Assembly (NCBI GenBank): GCA_963823675.1
Contig: CAWGMT010000009.1
Location: 806,001 to 870,000, forward strand
Source of the DNA: CAWGMT01 sp963823675
Lineage (GTDB): Bacteria > Planctomycetota > Planctomycetia > Isosphaerales > Isosphaeraceae
Length of the DNA: 64,000 bases
Direction of reading: 5' to 3'
Part shown: one piece after another, positions 27,077 to 35,209 of the stretch
Layout of the letters: the number at the start of each line of letters is the position of its first letter
How positions within the stretch are numbered: position 1 is the first letter of the stretch
The notes under the pieces: model-generated
Told to the model about the DNA's origin: nothing
The model's input: only the letters and a program-made list of their open reading frames with translations
Database searches by the model: none
Position numbers and translations under genes: made by a program

Positions 27077-27934
27077 TTAAGTTCGGTCGGCCTCATTGGT
27101 CCCGAAAACGGGCCGAGAGCGAGAGGCGCGGTAGGAACGACCAGTAAGCTTCAAGATCACGGCGCCATCGACCAATCGGTCCAGAAACGCGGTCGCTAAC
27201 GGCGGATCGGCGAGATAGTCAGCCCAGGCTTTGAAGTCGATATTGGTCGCCAACGCAGTCGAACGTCGGCCAGTGCGGGCATCGAGCAGACGATAGTAAA
27301 CCGTGCTGGCCTGAGCCTGGACTTCACGCTCCAAACGGTCGAAACCAAACTCGTCGATCAGCAACAGGTCCAATCGCGCGTAAGCATTGAGCGTCCGAGC
27401 AAAGGTCCCGTCGGCCATCGCCGCCGTAAATTCCTGGAGCAGCTTGGCGCTGGTCGCATAACGGACGTGATAACCCAGCACGCACGCGGCCCGGCCGATC
27501 GCTTGGAGAATCCGAGTCTTGCCCAGGCCACTTTGACCCACCAGGACAACGTTCTCGCGGCGGCGTACGAAGTCACACGTGGCCAGTTGCTCGATCGTCC
27601 GCCGATCGATCCCCTTGGCATTGAACGCCCAGTCAAAACCTTCCAGGGTGGTCAGTTCGCGGAACTTGGCCGCACGAATCCGCCGGTCGACTGCCCGCTG
27701 CCTACGATTCTCGGCAGGCTCCGCCAGCAGGCGATGGAGGAACGCCAGGTGGCTCAGTAATTCCCGCTCCGCCGCCGAGAGGGCCGCGTCGAGCATGGCC
27801 GGTGTCACCGCGACGCCCAGAGTTCGCAGCGCGGCTGTGACGTCGTCATGCAGGCTCCGCGGAGTCACCGTCGCGGTCGTCGGGTTGGGGTTCTTCGGGG
27901 ATCTCTTCCCAGGGGGGCACGATCGATCCGCCAT
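27077..27934 (-). CDS. istB: IS21-family helper ATPase IstB
   Basis: AAA+ ATPase that helps the IstA transposase choose and activate the target. ATG 27934 is chosen because GAGGAA precedes it by about 8 bases and it gives the family length (285 aa); it overlaps the istA end by 89 bases. Walker A GQSGLGKT sits near residue 132 and Walker B LLLIDEFG near 190. The N-terminal IstB domain (AAKFRELTTLEGFDWAFN) and the C-terminal sensor region (RSTALATNIDFKAWADYLAD) are both present. The gene ends 188 bases from the element's end. Confidence 0.95.
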   Translation of the reverse strand: MADRSCPPGKRSPKNPNPTTATVTPRSLHDDVTAALRTLGVAVTPAMLDAALSAAERELLSHLAFLHRLLAEPAENRRQRAVDRRIRAAKFRELTTLEGFDWAFNAKGIDRRTIEQLATCDFVRRRENVVLVGQSGLGKTRILQAIGRAACVLGYHVRYATSAKLLQEFTAAMADGTFARTLNAYARLDLLLIDEFGFDRLEREVQAQASTVYYRLLDARTGRRSTALATNIDFKAWADYLADPPLATAFLDRLVDGAVILKLTGRSYRASRSRPVFGTNEADRT

Positions 27935-29447
27935 TGTCGGGTTCCTCGCGCAACAGGTCTTGATAGTCAGAGGTGGGTCGGGGAGGTGCCGGGTCGCTAT
28001 CGAGAAGGCCGTCCAGGTAGGACCGATGCTCCTCCGCCAGCGCGTCCAGCGGTGTCTTGGGTTGGCTCCGCGCCGCCAGGATGCGTTGGACGGCCGCCAG
28101 GGAGAAGGCCCCATAGCGCACGGCCCGCTCCAGTGCCGAGAGCACATCATGACGCGGGTAGGCGGCACTGAGCACAAGCACGCGTTCCGCCTGGTTCTTG
28201 CCGTATCGGCTACAACTCAGCAGGCCCTCGAGGAAGCGACTGCCGATTGGGCCGAGCTCCGCGAATCGCTCGGCCAACTGTTGAGAGCGGCGTTGTGGAT
28301 CACGGGGCGGCTCACGGTCTTTGCAGTCACTCCGCTGGCCAGTCACCGTTCTCGGAAGTAACCGGTGGCGCACTGCCAAGACGAACGCTTGGTCGTGGAT
28401 GATGAGCTCGTCTTCGGTCGTTCGCACCACGACCGGATGTCCGATCAGATACCACGGTGCGCCATAGAAGTTGGCGCGGTGGACCACGAAGCCCTGGGCG
28501 TCGACGGTTCGGTAGACGACCTCGGCGGTGTCGAAAGGCTGCGCCGGCAGCGGGATCAGGTGGGGCTGTTCTTGGGCGTGCCGATCCAACGGGCGTGCCT
28601 TGGTCTCACGATGGAGGCGCACATCGGCGACTTCGGCCAGCCACCAAGCGGTCGTTTCGTTCAAGTGCTCCAGGGAATGGAAATCACGGCCGCCCAACAA
28701 GCTGGATTCCGCATATCCAAAGGGCCTTTCCACCTTTCCCTTGGTTTGGGGCCGTCGCACCCGGCAGGCGATCGGGCGAAATCCATAATGGGCCGCGAAT
28801 CCCAGAAACCGCGTGTTATAGATCGGCTCGCCGCCGTCGTAGCCAGTCACCACGACTTTCATGTTGTCATAAAGACAAGTCGCCGCGACTCCGCCCAGGT
28901 GCTCGAACGCACGGACATGCTGCCGGATGGTCGTGGCGAAGTCCTGGCTCTCGACGAAGTGCAGGTACTGCCGGCGCGAGTAGCCCAGCACATAGCTGAA
29001 GGCGTGAACCCGGCGGCGCCCTTCGCTTGTGAAGTCGATGTCGTAGGTGGAGTAATCCATCTGCGCCTGCTCTCCCGGCGCAGTCTCGAACCGCCGCACG
29101 GGCTGGATGACGGGGCGGGGGCGCAGCTCGCGCACCCGTTGGTTTAAAAGCGAGTAGCTCCCCTGGTAACCGAGCCGGCGCAACTCCTCGTGGATTCGTT
29201 GCGTCGTGATGTCGGGGTATCGGGCCAGCAGGTCGGTGATTGCCCCCACGTGGGCGTCGACCTGACTGCCTCGCTGCGTTCTGGGCTGGGCTGGTCCCGA
29301 CTTGCAACCGGCGCCGCGGACCAGCTCGATATGGTCCAGGGCTCGCTTGACCGTGCGGCGGCTGATGTGCAGGCTCTGGGCGATCCGCCGCATCGAAGCA
29401 CCGCCGCGGAAGCGGACCACGATCTCGTGAATCAGGGCGTCGTTCAT
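27846..29447 (-). CDS. istA: IS21-family DDE transposase IstA
   Basis: 533 residues from ATG 29447. An N-terminal helix-turn-helix (MRRIAQSLHISRRTVKRALD) binds the ends. The rve/DDE catalytic core follows: first Asp in QAQMDYSTYDIDF, second in ATCLYDNMKVVV, Glu in QTKGKVERPFGYAESSLL. The C-terminal part resembles the IstB-interacting region. The start codon overlaps the stop of the ParB-like gene (ATGA), which implies translational coupling. The frame is intact and all three catalytic residues are present, so the element may be active. Confidence 0.95.
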   Translation of the reverse strand: MNDALIHEIVVRFRGGASMRRIAQSLHISRRTVKRALDHIELVRGAGCKSGPAQPRTQRGSQVDAHVGAITDLLARYPDITTQRIHEELRRLGYQGSYSLLNQRVRELRPRPVIQPVRRFETAPGEQAQMDYSTYDIDFTSEGRRRVHAFSYVLGYSRRQYLHFVESQDFATTIRQHVRAFEHLGGVAATCLYDNMKVVVTGYDGGEPIYNTRFLGFAAHYGFRPIACRVRRPQTKGKVERPFGYAESSLLGGRDFHSLEHLNETTAWWLAEVADVRLHRETKARPLDRHAQEQPHLIPLPAQPFDTAEVVYRTVDAQGFVVHRANFYGAPWYLIGHPVVVRTTEDELIIHDQAFVLAVRHRLLPRTVTGQRSDCKDREPPRDPQRRSQQLAERFAELGPIGSRFLEGLLSCSRYGKNQAERVLVLSAAYPRHDVLSALERAVRYGAFSLAAVQRILAARSQPKTPLDALAEEHRSYLDGLLDSDPAPPRPTSDYQDLLREEPDNGGSIVPPWEEIPEEPQPDDRDGDSAEPA

Positions 29448-30361
29448 CGGTTTTGCATCTCCACGGCCAAGTCGCCGGCTCCCTCCGCCACGCACTTCGC
29501 GTCACGGGAAAGCCGCTGAAAAATGGGGCCCAGGACCAGACGGTCAGCCGCTGTCAGCGACGTCCAGCCATGACAATCCAGAAAGTTCTCCACCCACGCC
29601 AGGCGGTCCAAAAGCACCGCCAACTGCTTGCTGATGCGATTGCCGTGCGCACTCAACCGGGGGTCCCAGCCTTTCGGCTCCACGTCACCGACATGCCCCA
29701 GTGCCTCCCGCGGCTTGGTCAGCACGAACATCTTTTGCTCCGCCGTCACCGACTCCAACAAGAGGCGAACCACACCCCTGAGCTCCTCGCCGCTGAGCGC
29801 CTCGCGCCGCGTTACATCCACCACTTCCGATTGGTTGCCCGCGGGCAACCGGGCGATCTCCCGGGCCGCGGTCGCACTGAGCAGCCCTACTTCCAGGTCC
29901 TGACGCACGTCGGTGCTGAGCTTCTCCAACAGCGCCAGGCGCCGGCAGACCCAGCTCTTGTGGCGGCCCAAGAGCTCGGCGACCTCGGGCTGGGACAGCC
30001 CGTCCTCACGCACCAACGCCCGCACGATCCACGCTTCTTCCAGCTCGTGCGGCCGCCGGCCGGTTTGGTTCAGACCATAAATGGCCGCCTTGGCCCGGCG
30101 GTCGTCAACGTCAATCAGCCGTACCGACAGGGTTGTCATTCCACGGACCTGCCCAGCGGCCTCCCAGCGGGTAAAGCCATCGAGCACCTGCGGTTTCTCT
30201 TCCCGCAACGTCGCCACGATCGGCGCGCACTGGCCCCAGCGGCGCAGCGATTGCGCCATCGCCTGAACCGCCTGCGGCAGCCGCAGCCGGTAGCGGCGAA
30301 ACTGATCTCCCAACTCGTCCAGCCGCACGGGACATACCTGACCGACTGTGCACGGATTCAT
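29444..30361 (-). CDS. ParB/RepB-like protein inside an IS21-like element
   Basis: 305 residues from ATG 30361 (GGAGACAGGG upstream). Residues of about 10-95 form a ParB N-terminal domain (VGQVCPVRLDELGDQFRRYR, PIVATLREEKPQVLDGFTRWEAA). Residues of about 105-150 are the KorB/Spo0J-type helix-turn-helix (EDGLSQPEVAELLGRHKSWV). The rest is unique. ParB proteins normally bind plasmid or chromosome centromeres, and some family members bind CTP. Here the gene lies within the inverted repeats and is coupled to istA, so a role in end binding, regulation or targeting of transposition is inferred. No ParA is present. Confidence 0.85.
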   Translation of the reverse strand: MNPCTVGQVCPVRLDELGDQFRRYRLRLPQAVQAMAQSLRRWGQCAPIVATLREEKPQVLDGFTRWEAAGQVRGMTTLSVRLIDVDDRRAKAAIYGLNQTGRRPHELEEAWIVRALVREDGLSQPEVAELLGRHKSWVCRRLALLEKLSTDVRQDLEVGLLSATAAREIARLPAGNQSEVVDVTRREALSGEELRGVVRLLLESVTAEQKMFVLTKPREALGHVGDVEPKGWDPRLSAHGNRISKQLAVLLDRLAWVENFLDCHGWTSLTAADRLVLGPIFQRLSRDAKCVAEGAGDLAVEMQNR

Positions 30362-30503
30362 CGCCCTGTCTCCGATGTGGGGAATCGGAGAAAGGAAACG
30401 GGGGGCGCCGAGGGGACTCGGAAGCCGTCCCGCTCCTTCCTCCTTCTGGGGGCGATTAATAACTATCCCGCCGTGCGGTCGCGGACCATACGGCTCAACC
30501 AAC

Positions 30504-31070
30504 TCACGGCCCGCGAGAGCGGTGCTCCGCGTTGTGCCGCCGAGCTTGAGAGGCGCGCTTTCGCCACCGCCGTTCCCGTTCGATCACTCGGCGCAAAGCC
30601 TGGCGGCAAGAAGCGCTGCAAAATCGCTGGCAAGGGCTGCGACTGGAGAGCGCGAAATGGACTTCGCACCCCGGACGGTCGCAGCTAGAAAAATCGGCAC
30701 CTGCTGCTGCGCGCTGGCCCTCGCGCGGCGGTACCACAGCCTCGCACGTTGTATCGGGCGTCGAGGAGAGGCTCGCCTGAGCGGCCGCTGCCCGCAGGCG
30801 CTCGGCGCGACGAGACCGGTACTGCCGGCTCTGAGCTTGGCGTTTTTCCCGACCGTTGCTGGTTTGCCGATACTGTCGGCTGGCACGCCGGCGTCGCCAG
30901 CGACGAGCGGCGGCGCGGCACTCCGGGCTACAGTATCTGGCTTGGGGATGGGTGGGACGAAAGTCCTTCTCGCATCCCTTGAGTAGGCATGGTCTCTGCC
31001 GAGGCCGCGGCCGACGCCGACGTGCCCCTTGACTGGCCCCAGTCTTGCGGCAAGCTTGATGTGGGCCCAA
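30504..31070 (-). CDS. small basic protein with two CxxxxC...YCSxxC zinc fingers
   Basis: 188 residues, very rich in Arg. Two similar zinc-binding motifs are seen: CLLKGCEKDF ... RYCSPECRAAARRW near residues 28-55 and CDRPGCEVHF ... RFCSASCRQALRRV near 133-165, each followed by a strongly basic helix. This suggests DNA or RNA binding. The start (TTG 31070) is uncertain because no ribosome site is visible; a start closer to the first finger is possible. It is the first gene of the mobile element, 142 bases before the ParB-like gene on the same strand. Function unknown. Confidence 0.65.
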   Translation of the reverse strand: MGPHQACRKTGASQGARRRRPRPRQRPCLLKGCEKDFRPTHPQARYCSPECRAAARRWRRRRASRQYRQTSNGREKRQAQSRQYRSRRAERLRAAAAQASLSSTPDTTCEAVVPPREGQRAAAGADFSSCDRPGCEVHFALSSRSPCQRFCSASCRQALRRVIERERRWRKRASQARRHNAEHRSRGP

Positions 31071-31258
31071 GGAAGCTGCGAACTTCCGCCGGCCAAGCCT
31101 CGGACGCGGAGCTTCTTACCTCCGCTCCGAGGCGCCTTTCTTGATCACGACCCTCTATTGGTCTTGGTCGCACCCCGCCATCCAAGTTTACGGCCATTTG
31201 CCCGCGCGTCCAAGCTACACGGACGGGTACCAGCCAACTGAAACCCACAGATTACAGC

Positions 31259-31309
31259 GTGGTACCCAGCTCACTGAAAGAGTGGTACCCTCGCTGATTG
31301 TTACTGACA
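31259..31309 (-). repeat. terminal inverted repeat of the IS21-like element (zinc-finger side)
   Basis: Read on the minus strand: TGTCAGTAACAATCAGCG, then AGGGTACCACT, then GGGTACCAC, with the same 23-base pitch as the other end. A further GGTACC lies at 31226-31231. Confidence 0.8.
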
Positions 31310-32012
31310 TGAAAATGTGCTCCAGGTTTAAGCCGCTGTTCTTTTGACGATTGAATCCTTGGTTTTCAATGTGCCAGCGATGTCGTCCTCCTTTGGTGGC
31401 AATGTCCTTGACGGTGTGGGTGTCAACGTTGAGGCCCGTGATCCAGGTGAACGTGGTCGTTTCGCCCTCCACCGTTTCCTTGCATTCGATGGCGTTAAAC
31501 CGCCAGGTTCGCCCCTGGTCATCCTGATAGGACAAGCCGTGGACCCAGCGGTAGACCTGGTGAACGCCTCCGGGCGCGGAACGTTCCAGCGTGTTTTCGG
31601 GACATAGCTTGAAAAGACTTTGAAAATCCTCCCAGACGGCAGGCATGTGGCCTGGTTTGAAGGTGAATACGTAGTCGCAGTGATAGTCCTTGGCCAGTTG
31701 CAGGGTCCGGCCGCAGGCATAGAGGGAAATCTCCTGAATGAGGCATTTGAGCCGATGATATTCGTCGATCCATTCGCGCACCTCCTCCGTGAGATCGACC
31801 GGAACATAAACCGTGCGCGTCTTGCCGCGCACTTTGTAGGTCAGTTGATGGCCACGGTGCTTCTCGCCGGAAGCGCAGCGGCAGCCCGGCTTGCCACAGC
31901 GGCGTTCGACCGAAACCAGGCTGGCGGCCAGCAGCGGTTTGCGAGCGGTCAGTTGCTTGACTCGGCTGCCAAGCATCCGGCGAATATTGGTGGGATGATG
32001 GGGAACGCGCAT
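31310..32012 (-). pseudogene. truncated, internally deleted transposase fused to a DUF6788-like domain
   Basis: An open frame starting at ATG 32012. The first 90 residues (LGSRVKQLTARKPLLAASLV, then CGKPGCRCASGEKHRGHQLT) resemble the DUF6788 proteins that accompany some transposases. Directly after LIQEIS the frame enters the C-terminal half of a DDE transposase (LYACGRTLQLAKDYHCDYVF, FKPGHMPAVWEDFQSL, GGRHRWHIENQGFNRQKNSG). The middle, with the first catalytic residues, is missing. The last residues are cut at LEHIF by the end of the IS21-like element. It is a deletion remnant and cannot be active. Confidence 0.75.
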
Positions 32013-32125
32013 GGCGGCCTCGGGGTTGACGTATCCTCCGTAAGATAGCTTAGCAGAAAACGCCCCGAAAAGCAGCGGTGCGAAGAAGACGCAAGATGGG
32101 GAAAACCCCGGCCGAGTGCAGCGCC

Positions 32126-33688
32126 CTATGGCAAGCTTACTTGAGTGGTCGCAGGGGTGCGATGAAAATCGTATTCTTCAGAGCTGGGGAGAATCTCACC
32201 CAGACTTTGGGGTCCGGCCCCCCGACGCTTCCGGACCCGGGCCAGTTTCTCCACCAGCGGGATCGCTTCCTCCTGGCAAGCTGCGGGAGGAAGTTGATCG
32301 GTTGCGGCATCGAGAATCCTCTTGAGCTGTTCGGCAGGAATCTCATGGTCTGCGCCAAAGGCGATGAGTTTCTCAAGGATGTAATCGCGCTGGCGGGCAC
32401 ACGGGTGGCGGAAGACCTGGCGTCCTGCTGCCACCTGATAGGCAATCCGGCTGAATCGCCCGGCGACTTTGATGTGGATGTCGCGCGGATCCTTCCCCTT
32501 GAGCCGCCAAGAGGCAGCCAGGATCCGGAAATGCTCATTACCTCTGAGCAGATTATCAGCGATTATCGTGAGCGCGTACCGGAGGTCGCGATTGGCACAG
32601 CGAATTAGCTTGCCGTCACAACGGTCAACCTGGTCGCTTTGATACCACGAAGGGCACAAACCGGCCCGACCCGAGATAGCCCGGGCAGTGCGGTAGTGCT
32701 CCATCGGCCCCGCCTCGCCGACGAATTCGGCGGTCGAGACCACGCTGATGCCGGGAATGGCCAAGAGGAGCACATAGGGGGTCAGGGCCAACTGCTGTGC
32801 GAGCTCGGCCTCTAGCGCGTGTATGCTGCGGAGCTTGGAGACCCGGTCCTCGTCCAGCTCGACGTAGAACCGGTGGTGGAGCGGTGCCGGCTCGTCAGCA
32901 GGAGGCGCGGAGCGCGCCCAGGCCACGATTTTCTCCACAACGGGGGTGTTCTTGCGAAGATCCGCTTGGCTCAATCGGCGGACCAACTCCATCACACCGG
33001 CGTTCACGATCGCCTCGGCCGATCCCAAGTTTTTGGCAACCCACATCGCGACCTCAGAATCGAAGAGGTCGGAGACACACTGGGAATATCCCGGCATGCA
33101 GGCTTCAAGATGCTCAAGCATTTTCAGTTGGATAGCGACTTTCTTGCGCACCAGGCTGCGGCGATGCCGCGCCAGTAGCTGCAGGCGAACGTGGAGCGGA
33201 TCGGGCTTCTGCTCCGACAGGCCAAAGCCGCTGACAGCGGCGCGGTGAATGGCAGAGAGATCGGTGTCGTCGGTCTTGTTGCCTGGATTAGCAGGCTGTC
33301 GAAACTGTTTGGTGGCAAAGGGATGAACGATGCGGACCTCGAACCCGGCCTTGGTGAAGGTGCGTTGAACTACCTGGTGATAGCGCCCGGTGCGTTCAAC
33401 GACGACGACGACGTCCTTGAGGTTGTGCTGAGCCATGGCATCGCGGACACCCCGTACAGCCGCGTCGAGGCTGAATCGGTCATGTGCGATCGTGGTCGGC
33501 TCGATGACAACGCGGCCATAGAAGTCGGCCAGCATGATTTTGGAACGAGCCTTGGCGCAATCGACGCAGAGAAAGGCGAAGTGCTCTGGGCCGACGGCTT
33601 GAACTCGTGGGTGAACGACACCCCGGGGCTTTTGGAGAACGTGCGGACGTGCCTTGCGACGGGTTAACGATTTAAACTTGACAGCCAT
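32126..33688 (-). CDS. IS110-family transposase
   Basis: 520 residues from ATG 33688 (GGAGGT about 8 bases upstream). The N-terminal RuvC-like DEDD domain shows CVDCAKARSK, VVVVERTGRYHQ and KTDDTDLSAIH. The C-terminal Transposase_20 domain has LLAIPGISVVSTAEFVGEAG and GLCPSWYQSDQ with the conserved Ser. IS110 recombinases use a non-coding bridge RNA encoded next to the gene to pair donor and target. IS110 elements lack clear inverted ends, so the exact borders cannot be read here. The frame is intact. Confidence 0.93.
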   Translation of the reverse strand: MAVKFKSLTRRKARPHVLQKPRGVVHPRVQAVGPEHFAFLCVDCAKARSKIMLADFYGRVVIEPTTIAHDRFSLDAAVRGVRDAMAQHNLKDVVVVVERTGRYHQVVQRTFTKAGFEVRIVHPFATKQFRQPANPGNKTDDTDLSAIHRAAVSGFGLSEQKPDPLHVRLQLLARHRRSLVRKKVAIQLKMLEHLEACMPGYSQCVSDLFDSEVAMWVAKNLGSAEAIVNAGVMELVRRLSQADLRKNTPVVEKIVAWARSAPPADEPAPLHHRFYVELDEDRVSKLRSIHALEAELAQQLALTPYVLLLAIPGISVVSTAEFVGEAGPMEHYRTARAISGRAGLCPSWYQSDQVDRCDGKLIRCANRDLRYALTIIADNLLRGNEHFRILAASWRLKGKDPRDIHIKVAGRFSRIAYQVAAGRQVFRHPCARQRDYILEKLIAFGADHEIPAEQLKRILDAATDQLPPAACQEEAIPLVEKLARVRKRRGAGPQSLGEILPSSEEYDFHRTPATTQVSLP

Positions 33689-33827
33689 TGGACAGACCTC
33701 CGAAAAAGAAGTTAGGAAGAACCCCAACTTCCATTCTGGATGTCTGTGCCGGCGTTTAGATGTAAAGATTCTTTAAAACACCTGTTGCTGGTCAAGAATC
33801 TTTAGAACCTCAATTTCGCCACATACC
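33689..33827 (-). ncRNA. candidate bridge-RNA region of the IS110 element
   Basis: A non-coding stretch directly upstream of the IS110 transposase. It holds a perfect 11-base inverted repeat TAAAGATTCTT / AAGAATCTTTA (33763-33773 and 33794-33804) around a 20-base loop. In IS110-type elements the bridge RNA is made from the region upstream of the transposase, so position and structure fit. The minus strand also shows TTGACC followed by an A/T-rich step, a possible promoter. This is inference from position; no conserved bridge-RNA sequence was recognised. Confidence 0.35.
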
Positions 33828-33861
33828 AGACGACTCTCCGGGAGGTTATTCTCAGCCAGTT
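33828..33861 (+). repeat. dispersed 34-base repeat, copy 1
   Basis: AGACGACTCTCC ... GTTATTCTCAGCCAGTT matches 53645-53678 at 31 of 34 positions. The second copy is attached to a palindromic repeat of the CGCTCCGCG type; this one is not. Confidence 0.75.
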
Positions 33862-33912
33862 CCTTACCGCATTCGGCTTAGCCGAGCGCCTGCGAATCGG
33901 CGACCGGCCTTC

Positions 33913-33970
33913 CTGATCCTAATCCGGATCTTAATCCTGATCCTATGTCTTAATCTTAATCCTAATCCCA
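33913..33970 (+). repeat. heptanucleotide-like repeat (CCTAATC/CTTAATC)
   Basis: An imperfect run of CCTAATC, CTTAATC and GATCCTA steps before the end of the GT4 gene. It lies in the 317-base stretch 33689-34005, which otherwise holds no gene. Confidence 0.65.
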
Positions 33971-34005
33971 CTCTTCGCTGAGACAGGCCCCTCCCGGACC
34001 ACCGC

Positions 34006-35139
34006 TCACCTCGCCCCCTCATCAATCACGCACTGGTATCTGTGCCTCAGCCCCCCCATGATCCCATCCCATTTCTGGGCAACGGCATAAGCCCGCGCGG
34101 CTGCCGCCATTTTCGTCCGTTCCTCGGTCTGCTCGACCAGCCGAAGCAAGGCTTCGGCCATGCGGCCAGGCGGCTCGGTCGGTTCGATCAAGACTCCCGT
34201 CGTGCCGGACTCGACGGTCTCGCCCACGCCGCCGGCTCGCAGGGCGACCACCGGGAGGCCCGACGACATCGCTTCGAGCACCACGTTGCCGAAGGTCTCG
34301 GTCAGGCTCGAGAACGCGAAGACGTCGGAGGCCGCGTAATGATCGGCAAGGTCCTCACCGCGGCGATAGCCCACGAACCGCGTGAATGACCCGATTCGCT
34401 GCTCCAGAGCGGGCTTTGAAGGACCGTCGCCGACCATCATCACCCGGATCTCGGGCCGCCAAGCCGCCAGGATCGCCAGGGCATCGGCCAGGTAGTTGAC
34501 ATTCTTCTCGGGGGCGATCCGGCCGATATACGTGATGACGACGTCCTGTGGCTGGAAGTTTTGCCCCTGTCGCAACTCGAGCCGTCCGGGCCGATCGGGG
34601 CGAAACAGATTGCTGTCGACCCCACGCTTCCACAACACCAGCCGCTCGAAGCCGAGCGGCGCCAGTTGGCCTATGGTCGCTTGCGAGGGAACATAGGTCT
34701 CCCGGGTCCGGTTATGAAACCAGCGCAGATAACGCCAGATCACGCCCCGCGCCCAGCCCACGCGGTAATGGTTGCTGTATTGATCGAAATTGGTGTGAAA
34801 GCTCGAGACGATCGGCAGCCGGCGCTTGCGGGCGAAGCGCAGAATGCCAAGCCCCAGCGTCGCCTCCGTCGCGACATGCAAGATGTCGGGCCGGAACGAT
34901 TCGATTGCGGCACATACCGATCCAAACGGCGGCAGAGGCAGGAGCAGGTCCTTGTAGAAGGGCAGCACGACCGAGCGCACCACTCGCGATTGATCGCCGT
35001 CAGCGGCCTCACCATAGTCTGGATGAATCAACTGAACCCGGTCGCCCCGGTCTTTCAGATGCCGGACCAGCTCTCCGAGTGTGCGCGACACGCCATTCAC
35101 TTGCGGAAAGTAGGTTTCGGTAACGATCGTGACGCGCAT
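34006..35139 (-). CDS. GT4-family glycosyltransferase
   Basis: A retaining GT-B glycosyltransferase of 377 residues in the cytoplasm or at the membrane face. It starts VTIVTETYFPQVNGVSRTLGE, the usual N-terminus of the MgtA/SqdX-like GT4 branch. The nucleotide-sugar half shows VVITYIGRIAPEKNVNYLADAL and the signature ETFGNVVLEAMSSGLPVVALRAGG with the catalytic-site Glu residues. The branch includes mannosyl- and sulfoquinovosyl-transferases acting on diacylglycerol, so transfer to a lipid is a reasonable guess. ATG 35139 has only a weak GGGAATC before it. Confidence 0.9.
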   Translation of the reverse strand: MRVTIVTETYFPQVNGVSRTLGELVRHLKDRGDRVQLIHPDYGEAADGDQSRVVRSVVLPFYKDLLLPLPPFGSVCAAIESFRPDILHVATEATLGLGILRFARKRRLPIVSSFHTNFDQYSNHYRVGWARGVIWRYLRWFHNRTRETYVPSQATIGQLAPLGFERLVLWKRGVDSNLFRPDRPGRLELRQGQNFQPQDVVITYIGRIAPEKNVNYLADALAILAAWRPEIRVMMVGDGPSKPALEQRIGSFTRFVGYRRGEDLADHYAASDVFAFSSLTETFGNVVLEAMSSGLPVVALRAGGVGETVESGTTGVLIEPTEPPGRMAEALLRLVEQTEERTKMAAAARAYAVAQKWDGIMGGLRHRYQCVIDEGAR

Positions 35140-35154
35140 GATTCCCGCAAAAAT

Positions 35155-35209
35155 GAGTGTCGCCTTTCGCTCCGCGAAAGGACAATTCTTCGCGAAGTGA
35201 AAGACGACA
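35155..35209. repeat. REP-like palindromic repeat, copy 1
   Basis: GTGTCGCCTTTCGCTCCGCG, AAAGGA, then CTTCGCGAAGTGAAAGACGAC: a hairpin in the spacer between the hydrolase and the GT4 gene. Same family as 36250-36299 and 53623-53678. Confidence 0.75.

Larger units (their letters stand above)
26889..31309 (-). mobile_element. IS21-like element carrying ParB-like and zinc-finger genes
   Basis: A 4421-bp unit beginning TGTC and ending GACA (the TG...CA ends of the IS21 family). Both ends carry the same design: an 18-base terminal stretch with 11 matches, then AGGGTACCACT, then a second GGGTACCAC exactly 23 bases further in. Inside, all on the minus strand, lie a double zinc-finger gene, a ParB-like gene, istA and istB. 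The ParB-like stop and istA start overlap as ATGA, and istA and istB overlap by 89 bases. No target-site duplication is visible, and the flanks are different broken genes, so rearrangement next to the element is likely. Confidence 0.82.
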
